In this document: one piece after another, positions 14,668-21,715 of the stretch | Layout of the letters: each line of letters starts with the position of its first letter | Position numbering within the stretch: position 1 is the stretch's first letter | Virus record (IMG/VR): IMGVR_UViG_3300025108_000221 | Span: 1-32,591 of that record | From: a virus | Reading direction: 5' to 3' (one strand) | DNA length: 32,591 nucleotides | The notes under the pieces: model-generated | Told to the model about the DNA's origin: nothing | The model's input: only the letters and a program-made list of their open reading frames with translations | The model's database searches: none | Made by a program: the position numbers and the translations under genes

Positions 14668-15845
14668 CGGCGCACCACACTATCAAGAACTTCACCCTTT
14701 TCAAAAACGATGTCTACAACCCTTTGCAATGCTTTCTCGGTGGATATACCCACATTGCTGTAAACAGGCACACAGAGCATCCCAAAGGTCTTAGAATCGC
14801 TTCCACAACGTATTACACGACCCACAGTCTGAGTCATCTCAATCACATCCATGTTGCGTAGGAAAATGACTGCTTCCAACTCACTGACGTTGATACCCTC
14901 AGACAGAATAGAGCGATGAAGTACAACAAACTTCTTGTTAGTATCTTTGCCCCAAGCATTGAGAACTTCAAAGAATTTCTCACGAGATACTTTCTTACCA
15001 TCAACAATCGCACCAGTCTTGGATGTGATATAGAGGTAAGAGTATCCACGCTCTTTGAGGTCATCAGCAAAATCTGTCTGAAACAGATTGATAAGTTGTC
15101 TGCTAGTCTTGACACAAACAAGAATCTTCTTGATACTGATTTGATCAATAGTTTCCAACACATTGTTGCTTTCAATGTGTGGAGTCAGACTCTTTTTGTC
15201 GTGCTTGCCCATCTGAATCACCTTGACTTTAGGTGGCAAGATATATCCACCCTGAACAAGATTAGGTGCAGAAACTTTAGATATGATGTCCCCATAGACT
15301 TCTCTATCGTTCATTCCTGGTTTCTTGATAGTCACCGAGGTCTTGCGTGTTGCTGTGAAATAGTAGCAACGATCAGCACGACGAGAGAAATACTTTACAG
15401 ACTCATGAAAGTTACGTTGGACACTATTATGTGCTTCGTCAAAGTAAATCGTATCAACATCAATGTTTGCGTCTACAATACGATGCAAAGAGTGATATGT
15501 GGTGAAGATGATAACATGCTCACGCACTGTTTGACACATATCAACAAACAGTTTAATACGATCAGTCTTTGTAGTTTTGAAATGCTTAGTCTCACCACTA
15601 TGAACATGGAGGACGTTAGCATTAGTTACCTGCTCAAGAAAATCGTTGGAGAGTTGCTCGACTAACAAAATGCGAGGACACACAACAACAATGGTGCGAG
15701 GACTAGAGACTTCAAATCTCTTTACCGCATCCATAATTGCGACCAATGTCTTACCACCACCAGTGGGAAAGATACATTGACCAATAGAATTGGTTTGTAG
15801 TGCATTAAGTGCATCTTGCTGGTGAGGGCGAAGACTTACGGTCAT
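14664..15845 (-). CDS. superfamily 2 DEAH-type helicase, 393 aa
   Basis: All SF2 core motifs are visible: RPHQQDAL (Q-like, 6-13), motif I PTGGGKT (27-33), motif II DEAH (136-139), motif III FTATR (163-167), motif V LSEGINV (314-320) and motif VI QTVGRVIR (339-346). The compact two-RecA layout without large insertions resembles phage UvsW-type and restriction-helicase-like proteins. In T4, UvsW acts in recombination-dependent replication and fork repair; a similar role is inferred. It lacks an N-terminal UvsW DNA-binding domain. It starts 16 bases after copy 8 of the 29-bp element and leads a three-gene operon. Confidence 0.9.
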   Translation of the reverse strand: MTVSLRPHQQDALNALQTNSIGQCIFPTGGGKTLVAIMDAVKRFEVSSPRTIVVVCPRILLVEQLSNDFLEQVTNANVLHVHSGETKHFKTTKTDRIKLFVDMCQTVREHVIIFTTYHSLHRIVDANIDVDTIYFDEAHNSVQRNFHESVKYFSRRADRCYYFTATRKTSVTIKKPGMNDREVYGDIISKVSAPNLVQGGYILPPKVKVIQMGKHDKKSLTPHIESNNVLETIDQISIKKILVCVKTSRQLINLFQTDFADDLKERGYSYLYITSKTGAIVDGKKVSREKFFEVLNAWGKDTNKKFVVLHRSILSEGINVSELEAVIFLRNMDVIEMTQTVGRVIRCGSDSKTFGMLCVPVYSNVGISTEKALQRVVDIVFEKGEVLDSVVRR

Positions 15846-15860
15846 TAAGTTCGTTGCTGT

Positions 15861-15889
15861 ATTATAAGGGAGTTTTAGAGGTTACTAAC
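15861..15889 (-). promoter_or_regulatory. 29-bp promoter-like element, copy 8
   Basis: The 15-base block is intact and the -10 is a consensus TATAAT. It lies between the Dam-like gene and the helicase, 16 bases before the helicase ATG. The TATAAT here supports reading the right half of the element as a -10 box. Confidence 0.82.
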
Positions 15890-15891
15890 AA

Positions 15892-16743
15892 TTATATAAA
15901 ATGATTCTTGGTCTTGTATAACAATATCTCTCTTGCTTTCTTTGCTTCATATCCTGCTTCTGTTTTCTTTCTACGTCCCGCAGTGTAAGTGATATTAAAG
16001 TAATGGACATTCATTGACCTTGATTGATTATCAAACCAGTCATCATCAGCACGGTTAGCAACAAAAACTAAATTTTGCATATCGGCAAAGTCAAGAAGGT
16101 CTGACAGTGCATCATCACCAAATCCATTGCCATAATCAGCAAAACTATCACGATAGGGAGGATCAAAGAAGAAAAATCCATTCGGATCATTATTCACTGA
16201 ATCTTTCCAATCTCCTGTCTTGATAGTTACATTCTGAAGTGCATTGTGCCACCAGTTCAATACACCACGATCATAAACTTTATCCTTCTGATTCAACAAT
16301 CCAGCAGGAGTTCCATACCTTCCGTTGGTATTCTTGTTCAGTTGGTAGATACCATTGAACCCAGTCTTCATCAGGAAATATAATGTTGCTGCCTCAAATG
16401 TCTTGTTCCATTCTTTATACTCCCAACCGTGAAGATGTCTGATGTCAAAGTAAAACTTCTTACGATCATCTTTGCTCAGTGGTAGATACTGAGATTCAAG
16501 ACTATCCAGACGTTGTTGAAACTCTGTCAGGTTAGTCTTGATTGCTTTGTAGATGTTAACAACATCAGAGTTGATGTCATTAATCACAGCATTCTTTGGT
16601 TGGTAGGTGTTCATCACATAGACAAACATTGCCCCACCACCAAAGAATGGTTCATAGTAAGTTTCAAAGGAAGATGGCATAAAAGGTGCATAATGTTTTA
16701 GCACCTTTGTCTTACCACCTGCCCAGATAAACAGAGGTTTCAT
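15892..16743 (-). CDS. dam: Dam-type DNA adenine N6-methyltransferase (D12 class), 283 aa
   Basis: Motif X plus the SAM-binding start FIWAGGKTKVLKHY (5-18), EPFFGGGAMF (31-40) as motif I, and the catalytic DPPY (194-197) identify a D12-class alpha-type adenine methyltransferase. GFNGIYQLNKNTNGRYG (128-144) is the conserved target-recognition side, similar to Dam and T4 Dam, so GATC specificity is likely but unproven. Length equals Dam. It starts directly after the TGA of the 451-471 aa gene, which suggests coupled translation. It could protect phage DNA from host restriction or mark it for its own nuclease. Confidence 0.92.
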   Translation of the reverse strand: MKPLFIWAGGKTKVLKHYAPFMPSSFETYYEPFFGGGAMFVYVMNTYQPKNAVINDINSDVVNIYKAIKTNLTEFQQRLDSLESQYLPLSKDDRKKFYFDIRHLHGWEYKEWNKTFEAATLYFLMKTGFNGIYQLNKNTNGRYGTPAGLLNQKDKVYDRGVLNWWHNALQNVTIKTGDWKDSVNNDPNGFFFFDPPYRDSFADYGNGFGDDALSDLLDFADMQNLVFVANRADDDWFDNQSRSMNVHYFNITYTAGRRKKTEAGYEAKKAREILLYKTKNHFI

Positions 16744-18159
16744 TCAGTCTCTCACTTCATCGCAAGTTGTTCGCATGATGCTATATTTTCTATCGGGAGA
16801 TTTCTTAGCATCATTATAACAAAGATCTCCAAGATATTCAACATCGGACTCTGAAATCTGCTTTACTTCAGCATCAACAAATGAGCAGTTCATCATTTTA
16901 TCGATGTAACCAAGAATAATAGAAACGTATCTTTCTTGTTGATTAGGTTTATCTGAAATTTGATATGCTCTACCTTTTTCAGTAGTGAGTTCAGAAAATT
17001 GATTAAAAACACTATCTGTAAAAGAATAATCACCACGAAAGTGATGCAATCCCCTTGATTCTAGTGCTAACCATGTGCTTCCAGAAAAAACCCAAGTTTT
17101 CCAGTTTCTTTTATCTACGACAGAAAACTTTTGATTCTTCTTAGAAAGAACATTTCGATCAATACTAAAAAGTTCGCACCAGTAATCACATGCTTCTTGA
17201 TTTACTTTGCCAAACTCAGCATCAATAGACTTTAGAACTTTCTTCAAAGTTTCATTACCAACCCCATACTTTTTAGTGGCAAGCATTACTGCTTCAAAGT
17301 AAGGTCCAGTATGAGGATTTTCCTTATTTACAGAAAAAATATTATTAAGTTTTAACGAGTCGCACCACTTAATTTCATCCCTAAAAAGCATGATTGCTTC
17401 AGTTGCATCATACTTCTTCTTATTAATACAATAGAAAACTTTCCAAAGATGTTTCAAAGCAGTTGTAAACTTTGCTTCTACAAAATACTTCTGAGAAAGA
17501 TACTTTTTAAGACCAACAAAATTAATGATTCCTTGTGCTTTACACTTATTATTATCTACTGATGAAGAAGCATCAAACAAATCATATAATTCTTGATACT
17601 CAGTTGCTTGAGAATCAGGTTTCCAAAGATAAAAATTAAAAGTGATGCTATCAGTCGGTCTAAATTTTGCAAACTGTTCAGAGAAGTAAAGACTTCTTCG
17701 ACGATGGTAGTTTATCAAACAAAGTGCCCAAACAGGATAATATCGAACTACTTCTCCAGAGTTATTAAGTTTTTTAAGTTCTTCAACATTGGCACCAATA
17801 TGCACCACATTGCCAATACCCTTTACATATCCATTTTTATTGTGAGAAGAATATAAATCAGATGCCCACGATGTCATTTCTCCATCTTCATCATAGGTTT
17901 CATATCTTCTCTCTTTTGGACCTTCGTCAATCAAAAATCCAGAGTGAGTATTATCATCCTGTGCAAATAGCACATCCAGTGCTGCTTTGTTAGGAAGAGT
18001 TACTGTGTAAAAACAATCCCAGTTATTATTTTTCTCTGGATTGTTTGCATAAGTTTCCTGTGCCGCAGAGACAGCAGTCTCTACAAAAGTTTGTGCGTTC
18101 ATGATTACATTAGTTGTTAAGACAGTTATTGGGCAAATGCTTACTAACTGCGTTGACAT
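16744..18159 (-). CDS. unrecognised 471 aa protein (451 aa from the second start)
   Basis: No family was recognised. From the first ATG it begins MSTQLVSICPITVL; a second ATG at 18099 gives MNAQTFVETAVSAAQE. The promoter at 18165 would start transcription at or inside the first codon, so the second start may be used. The protein is hydrophilic with aromatic clusters (PVWALCLINYHRRRSLYFSEQFAKF, split here as a beta-rich core) and has no signal or membrane segment. The stop is joined to the Dam-like ATG. Co-transcription suggests a DNA-modification or counter-defence role, which is inference. Confidence 0.8.
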   Translation of the reverse strand: MSTQLVSICPITVLTTNVIMNAQTFVETAVSAAQETYANNPEKNNNWDCFYTVTLPNKAALDVLFAQDDNTHSGFLIDEGPKERRYETYDEDGEMTSWASDLYSSHNKNGYVKGIGNVVHIGANVEELKKLNNSGEVVRYYPVWALCLINYHRRRSLYFSEQFAKFRPTDSITFNFYLWKPDSQATEYQELYDLFDASSSVDNNKCKAQGIINFVGLKKYLSQKYFVEAKFTTALKHLWKVFYCINKKKYDATEAIMLFRDEIKWCDSLKLNNIFSVNKENPHTGPYFEAVMLATKKYGVGNETLKKVLKSIDAEFGKVNQEACDYWCELFSIDRNVLSKKNQKFSVVDKRNWKTWVFSGSTWLALESRGLHHFRGDYSFTDSVFNQFSELTTEKGRAYQISDKPNQQERYVSIILGYIDKMMNCSFVDAEVKQISESDVEYLGDLCYNDAKKSPDRKYSIMRTTCDEVRD

Positions 18160-18164
18160 TTTTA

Positions 18165-18193
18165 ATTATACAACTAGTTTGATTAGTTGTCAA
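18165..18193 (-). promoter_or_regulatory. consensus sigma70 promoter with palindromic spacer
   Basis: On the minus strand TTGACA, 17 bases and TATAAT form a perfect consensus promoter. The spacer contains a hyphenated palindrome, arms ACAACTA (18170-18176) and TAGTTGT (18184-18190), which overlaps the -35 end. This is a likely repressor operator. It drives the 471 aa gene and the Dam-like gene, and the ATG at 18159 is only five bases past the -10. Confidence 0.82.
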
Positions 18194-18196
18194 CCA

Positions 18197-19063
18197 TTAG
18201 ATATTTACATTAACATATCCATCAGCAATCGCTTGAGTATCACCACCACGTTTGAACTTTGGAGTAAACTTTAGATTGAGACTATCAATATTAGATGGAT
18301 CTGCTATATTGACAATTTCCATCGTCTTATCTTTGATATACATGATATTATCCCATTTGTCAACTTCTTTGTACTGCTTTAGGGCAAACTTTCCGACAGC
18401 AGTATTGAACTTTACAGGATCTTTGTAGTTCTTCTTTACATCTTCAACAAGTTGAGTAATATCACAACCAGGATAAAGTTCACTGAAGTAATCAAAATAA
18501 ACTTCAGGTTTTTCAACTGACTTTACATGTTCGGAGAACTTTTTAGCATCTTTATATCCTGGTGCATGTCCTTTAAAATACTTATCATTCAGTTTATCAA
18601 CTAAACCCTTATCAGTAACACCAGTTTTAATAGGTTTTAGACTTGCACCATTATCTTTCAACTCAGATTTTCTATTAGCACCATATCTACCATCATTATT
18701 GACAGAAAACTGGTAATCAGAAAAAATAAGAGGAAGAATCAACTCACCCTTGCCAATACCCTTTCCTTTGTTTGACAATAAGACTTCAAAGAGAAGAGGA
18801 AATATAATATCTCCCTTCAGTTTTTCTGGCACTAAATCCCACAATGACTTACGAAAATTAGTGCCTAAAATATCAGTGCTTGTAAGATTACTTTCATCTT
18901 CAAGTAAGGAGAGAGTATTCTCGGCATCACCATCAGTAACTACATCAAAATAACAAAGATATGCCTTAAAATCTTGACGAAACCTATCAGCAGCAACATG
19001 ACCTTTGATCCCTCTATTGATCAGTAAAGAATCTATTCTTTTTTCAAGATCTTTTGAGTACAT
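18197..19063 (-). CDS. hypothetical 288 aa protein with a possible PD-(D/E)XK-like motif
   Basis: ATG at 19063 (MYSKDLEKRIDSLLI) is preferred over a TTG two codons earlier. Around residues 100-145 the sequence GKGIGKGELILPLIF is followed by SVNNDGRY and SELKDNGASLKPI. This recalls the GxGE ... D ... ExK arrangement of PD-(D/E)XK nucleases, with Glu and Lys in SELK as candidate catalytic residues; the central Asp is not clear. The rest is Lys-rich and helical. The stop lies four bases before the promoter at 18193. It starts four bases after the stop of the 65 aa gene. Confidence 0.72.
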   Translation of the reverse strand: MYSKDLEKRIDSLLINRGIKGHVAADRFRQDFKAYLCYFDVVTDGDAENTLSLLEDESNLTSTDILGTNFRKSLWDLVPEKLKGDIIFPLLFEVLLSNKGKGIGKGELILPLIFSDYQFSVNNDGRYGANRKSELKDNGASLKPIKTGVTDKGLVDKLNDKYFKGHAPGYKDAKKFSEHVKSVEKPEVYFDYFSELYPGCDITQLVEDVKKNYKDPVKFNTAVGKFALKQYKEVDKWDNIMYIKDKTMEIVNIADPSNIDSLNLKFTPKFKRGGDTQAIADGYVNVNI

Positions 19064-19065
19064 AA

Positions 19066-19263
19066 TCAATAAGAATAGGTGGAGAGATTGCGAGCAGGGA
19101 CATGATAACCATTCTTAGGGTTATTCACATCAAAGACCCATACTAATTCATCATCGGATGCTTTGTAAACATCCATACAAAACATAGGAACAAGTTTTAC
19201 CATAAGAGCACCCCAGTGATACTCTGTTTCAAAATCAAATGTCATAAGATCAGAAGTGCTCAT
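19066..19263 (-). CDS. hypothetical 65 aa protein
   Basis: The ORF reads MSTSDLMTFDFETEYHWGAL, then VPMFCMDVYKASDDELVWVF, and ends ARNLSTYSY. It is beta-rich and acidic. The ATG follows one base after the TATAGT of copy 9. The next ATG is Met7, which would allow a short leader. It is followed closely by the 288 aa gene, which may share its transcript. Confidence 0.72.
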   Translation of the reverse strand: MSTSDLMTFDFETEYHWGALMVKLVPMFCMDVYKASDDELVWVFDVNNPKNGYHVPARNLSTYSY

Positions 19264-19292
19264 ACTATAGAGGAGTTTTAGAGGTTACTAAC
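19264..19292 (-). promoter_or_regulatory. 29-bp promoter-like element, copy 9
   Basis: The 15-base block, ACTCCTC and TATAGT directly precede the 65 aa gene. It is the upstream border of the Dam island. Confidence 0.8.
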
Positions 19293-19296
19293 TTTA

Positions 19297-19461
19297 TTAG
19301 TCACAGATTGGACGCACAGAGTTAATAATAACCTTTTCGGCAGGATACATTGATTCCACCAAATCTTCAATGAAAGAACGTTCAGAGCGGTCAGATTCTA
19401 TGTTGAAGTTGTGACGGCGACCGCGTGAGTCAATCCAAGCACCAGAACAATCGTAATACAT
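19297..19461 (-). CDS. hypothetical 54 aa protein
   Basis: The ORF MYYDCSGAWIDSRGRRHNFN continues with an acidic helix (SERSFIEDLVESMYP) and a strand (EKVIINSVRPICD). This looks like a small alpha/beta protein. It lies upstream of copy 9 and 39 bases downstream of the 126 aa gene. Confidence 0.7.
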   Translation of the reverse strand: MYYDCSGAWIDSRGRRHNFNIESDRSERSFIEDLVESMYPAEKVIINSVRPICD

Positions 19462-19499
19462 TTTTGTTAGTTAGTAAAGAGAATAAAGATAAAAGTATA

Positions 19500-19880
19500 T
19501 TATCCGTTACACCATCCCATAATCTCACAACCTGGGTCAGATAACATTTCTTCTTTGATGCCATTTGCTTTACATACTTCCCAATCTTCATAAGTACAAT
19601 CACGAAGATACTTTCCATCCTTATCATGTACTGAGGCATATTGTGAGATGTAAAAGTCCCACTTAAATCCCTTATCTCTCATCTCTAAATCTTCATCATC
19701 ATTCCAAATATCCCAATCAATTGCTTCAACATCTTCCTCTGATAATCCATATTTCTTCAAGCATTCATCAGTCAACCACAAATAACCAGAGTGATTCTGG
19801 TCCCAATTGTAATACTCACCATCAACCTCATCTAACATATCAAGGTCAGATTGTTCTGTCAAATCATACTCATGCGCCAT
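19500..19880 (-). CDS. acidic Trp-rich hypothetical protein, 126 aa
   Basis: The ATG at 19880 (MAHEYDLTEQSDLDMLDEVD) has AGAGGG seven bases upstream and is preferred over an ATG nine codons earlier. The protein is strongly acidic with seven or so Trp residues (YYNWDQ, YLWLTD, IDWDIWND, WDFYIS, YEDWEVC, MGWC). Strongly acidic phage proteins sometimes mimic DNA or inhibit host enzymes; there is no direct evidence here. It overlaps the 58 aa gene by 11 bases. Confidence 0.78.
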   Translation of the reverse strand: MAHEYDLTEQSDLDMLDEVDGEYYNWDQNHSGYLWLTDECLKKYGLSEEDVEAIDWDIWNDDEDLEMRDKGFKWDFYISQYASVHDKDGKYLRDCTYEDWEVCKANGIKEEMLSDPGCEIMGWCNG

Positions 19881-20046
19881 GATTGTCCCTCTCGTTAAGT
19901 GTCTCATTGATAATGTCCTTGAGTTCCTGACGTTCTTCTGGTGTGAAGATAGTACGTTTCTTTACAGGCATAGGGGGAAACTTTCGATTTGAGATAAAGT
20001 TACCACTACCAGGCAAACTCATGCCTTGAGTATCAATTTTGTCCAT
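19870..20046 (-). CDS. hypothetical 58 aa protein
   Basis: The ORF reads MDKIDTQGMSLPGSGNFISN, then KFPPMPVKKRTIFTPEERQE, and ends LNERDNHGA. The N-terminal half looks disordered and the C-terminal half is a charged helix. Its stop overlaps the start of the 126 aa acidic gene, so the pair is probably co-translated. Confidence 0.65.
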   Translation of the reverse strand: MDKIDTQGMSLPGSGNFISNRKFPPMPVKKRTIFTPEERQELKDIINETLNERDNHGA

Positions 20047-20053
20047 GAATATG

Positions 20054-20266
20054 TCAAGCAGCAGGTGCTTCAGTTGATGCTTTGCCTACGTTAGAAGGAC
20101 CAACCCAAACAAGGTTATTCTCCTTCCAATATGTTACAAATGCACGACGAAGTTCAGTCAGTTCAGTATAACGTGACTGCTGCTCTTTAGTATAAGAGAA
20201 GTTTTGTGTGCGCCATACCTTACGCAGTTCCTGAAGTTCGCGGAGCACTTGTGAAGAGTTGTTCAT
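20054..20266 (-). CDS. hypothetical 70 aa protein
   Basis: The ORF starts MNNSSQVLRELQELRKVWRT and has a helical hairpin-like pattern, then TYWKENNLVWVGPSNVGKAS. I recall similar short helical proteins from marine T4-like phages. Its start is 18 bases after copy 10 of the 29-bp element. Function unknown. Confidence 0.75.
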   Translation of the reverse strand: MNNSSQVLRELQELRKVWRTQNFSYTKEQQSRYTELTELRRAFVTYWKENNLVWVGPSNVGKASTEAPAA

Positions 20267-20283
20267 GTTGTCGTGTGTCTTAC

Positions 20284-20312
20284 ACTACAGAGGAACTTTA
20301 GAGGTTACTAAC
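20284..20312 (-). promoter_or_regulatory. 29-bp promoter-like element, copy 10
   Basis: The 15-base block, seven bases and TGTAGT lie between the stop of the 181 aa capsid-targeted gene and the 70 aa gene. This is the highest-coordinate copy seen. Confidence 0.78.
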
Positions 20313-20313
20313 T

Positions 20314-20859
20314 TTAACTACCAGGAAGTGCCTTGCGTTGAGGTGCAGCATTGAGTGCAGTTCTTACAGGTGAACTACTCAAACTCTTACGTTCTGGAGA
20401 TGAACCTAACTGTGGAGATGCTTTCTTACCTTTCATAAGATCAGGTCTTTGTGCTGTACCTAATTGGGGTCTAAAAGACGCTGTAGCAGGTCTTTTAACA
20501 GCAGGTTGAGGTTTACTTACCTTTGCGATTGCACCACCCTTAGAGGATGATTTATCAGCAGGTTTTGAACTTCTATATGGTTGAGGTTTTCTTGATTGTG
20601 TAGAACCTGCCGTATTCTGTCCAGCATTCTTTACTTCTTGCCCAGCATTCTTGGCAATGTTTTGCTTCTCTTTAGGCGTTGCCTTCCTACCTTTCTTTTT
20701 ATTATCTCCAGAACCTAAACTTAAACCAAGTCTAGGTCTTTCTCTGAAAGGTTTAGTTGAACCACCTTGAGTTCCTGACTGTGGTGTAGAACCACTGCCG
20801 TAACTTGTCTGTGTTTGTTGTTCAATTGCTTCGCTAAAAAACTCTTGGAATGTCTTCAT
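20314..20859 (-). CDS. basic protein with T4-type capsid-targeting N-terminus, 181 aa
   Basis: The N-terminus MKTFQEFFSEAIEQQ closely matches the capsid-targeting sequence of T4 internal proteins (which begin MKTYQEFIAE), so packaging into the prohead and trimming by the gp21-type protease are likely. The rest is disordered and rich in Lys, Arg, Ser, Gly, Pro and Gln (for example RKPQPYRSSKPADKSSSKGG) with repeated PQLG and ARP blocks. T4 internal proteins are injected with DNA and can block host nucleases; that role here is inference. The ATG overlaps the stop of the 207 aa relative. Confidence 0.78.
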   Translation of the reverse strand: MKTFQEFFSEAIEQQTQTSYGSGSTPQSGTQGGSTKPFRERPRLGLSLGSGDNKKKGRKATPKEKQNIAKNAGQEVKNAGQNTAGSTQSRKPQPYRSSKPADKSSSKGGAIAKVSKPQPAVKRPATASFRPQLGTAQRPDLMKGKKASPQLGSSPERKSLSSSPVRTALNAAPQRKALPGS

Positions 20860-21479
20860 TTCATTCTTGCGTGAACTCTACCCATAATCTTGGTTCTACC
20901 TTTGGCATCAGGATTTTGACCAGTTTCTTTCTTATACTTAGCAGTTTCTTGGTCCTTGAAGATACCACGCAACATAGTTTCACCTTTACGTTGCTGCTTC
21001 ATTCTCTCCTGACGTGTCATACCAGACGCTTTTGCTGGTTTATAATCAGGTGATACAGGTTTCTCAGGTTTCTTCTTACTTAGTAGTTTAGTTCCTGCCT
21101 TTTCAGTATCTTTAGATTTAGGTTTATCTGTTGTTGTAGTTCCACCAGATTGTTTTGCTGCTGCTCTTGCTTGTGCTGCTTTTCTCCTTTCTGCTTTTAC
21201 TTTATCAGCATAGGATTGTTTAACTTCAGCACTGCCTCTTTCTTTTGTTGGTTGTTGCTGTGTTTGTGATCTTGGTTTAGGAGTACCAATATCTTTTCTG
21301 TCTTTATATTGTACTGGTTCTTGCTTACCGCCACCAGTTGCTTTCATCCTGCGTCTCTCAGGATCAGATTTCTTCTTGGAAGGATATAATCTACCTCCTT
21401 CACCTGTCTTCCTTATTTGTGAACGACCCTGAACTTCGGGGTCATACACTTCGTTCATGAACTCTTGAAAAGTTTTCAT
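20856..21479 (-). CDS. basic protein with T4-type capsid-targeting N-terminus, 207 aa
   Basis: It begins MKTFQEFMNEVYDPEVQG, the same opening as the next gene, which fits a capsid-targeting propeptide; PEVQG could include a prohead-protease site. The remainder is extremely Lys/Arg-rich and low in hydrophobics, with Ala/Lys helices (KAERRKAAQARAAAKQ) and a C-terminal KGRTKIMGRVHARMK. A DNA-bound internal head protein is expected. The start overlaps the stop of the 63 aa gene by one base, and the late-type box at 21692 lies upstream of that gene. Confidence 0.78.
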   Translation of the reverse strand: MKTFQEFMNEVYDPEVQGRSQIRKTGEGGRLYPSKKKSDPERRRMKATGGGKQEPVQYKDRKDIGTPKPRSQTQQQPTKERGSAEVKQSYADKVKAERRKAAQARAAAKQSGGTTTTDKPKSKDTEKAGTKLLSKKKPEKPVSPDYKPAKASGMTRQERMKQQRKGETMLRGIFKDQETAKYKKETGQNPDAKGRTKIMGRVHARMK

Positions 21480-21670
21480 TACCCTGTCACCACGGTTACA
21501 TTGGTGAATCCACCATTTTTACCATCTGGATTAGCAATAGCAGCATTTGCTTTTGCTCTTGATGAATAGGTTACTTTACCAACTGATTCATCAGTCCAAC
21601 GATTGCCACCATGATAATACATGGTTTTAGTAGGTTCAATTATGCTTGGTTTAGTAAGATAATACGGCAT
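21479..21670 (-). CDS. hypothetical 63 aa protein
   Basis: The ORF reads MPYYLTKPSIIEPTKTMYYH, then GGNRWTDESVGKVTYSSRAK and ANAAIANPDG. The Y-x-x-x-x-x-RWTD plus R-x-K-A-x-A-A-I pattern is like small cyanophage proteins I recall. It leads the capsid-targeted pair on a putative late transcript. No known function. Confidence 0.7.
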   Translation of the reverse strand: MPYYLTKPSIIEPTKTMYYHGGNRWTDESVGKVTYSSRAKANAAIANPDGKNGGFTNVTVVTG

Positions 21671-21674
21671 GATG

Positions 21675-21704
21675 GAGAGACTAATATATTATATTTAGTC
21701 TCTC
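21675..21704 (-). terminator. 10-bp stem hairpin overlapping a late-type box
   Basis: Perfect ten-base arms (GAGAGACTAA and TTAGTCTCTC) enclose a ten-base A/T loop between the 56 aa gene and the 63 aa gene. No U tract follows, so termination would be incomplete; RNA processing is another possibility. Confidence 0.55.
21692..21699 (-). promoter_or_regulatory. putative late promoter for the internal-protein operon
   Basis: On the minus strand ACTAAATA lies 22 bases before the ATG at 21670, the same spacing as the tail-fibre late boxes. It is inside one arm of the hairpin 21675-21704. Late expression suits the capsid-targeted products downstream. Confidence 0.42.
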
Positions 21705-21715
21705 ACTGACTAATA

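Noticed and set aside
14916-15665. 249-codon open frame on the plus strand
   Set aside because: It lies entirely antisense to the SF2 helicase, which has all its motifs; it has no promoter or ribosome site and is a by-product of the helicase codon pattern.
15843-15889. Copies of the 29-bp element considered as transposon ends or terminators
   Set aside because: All ten have the same orientation relative to genes, no flanking duplication, no long inverted repeat and no U tract, so promoter function fits better.
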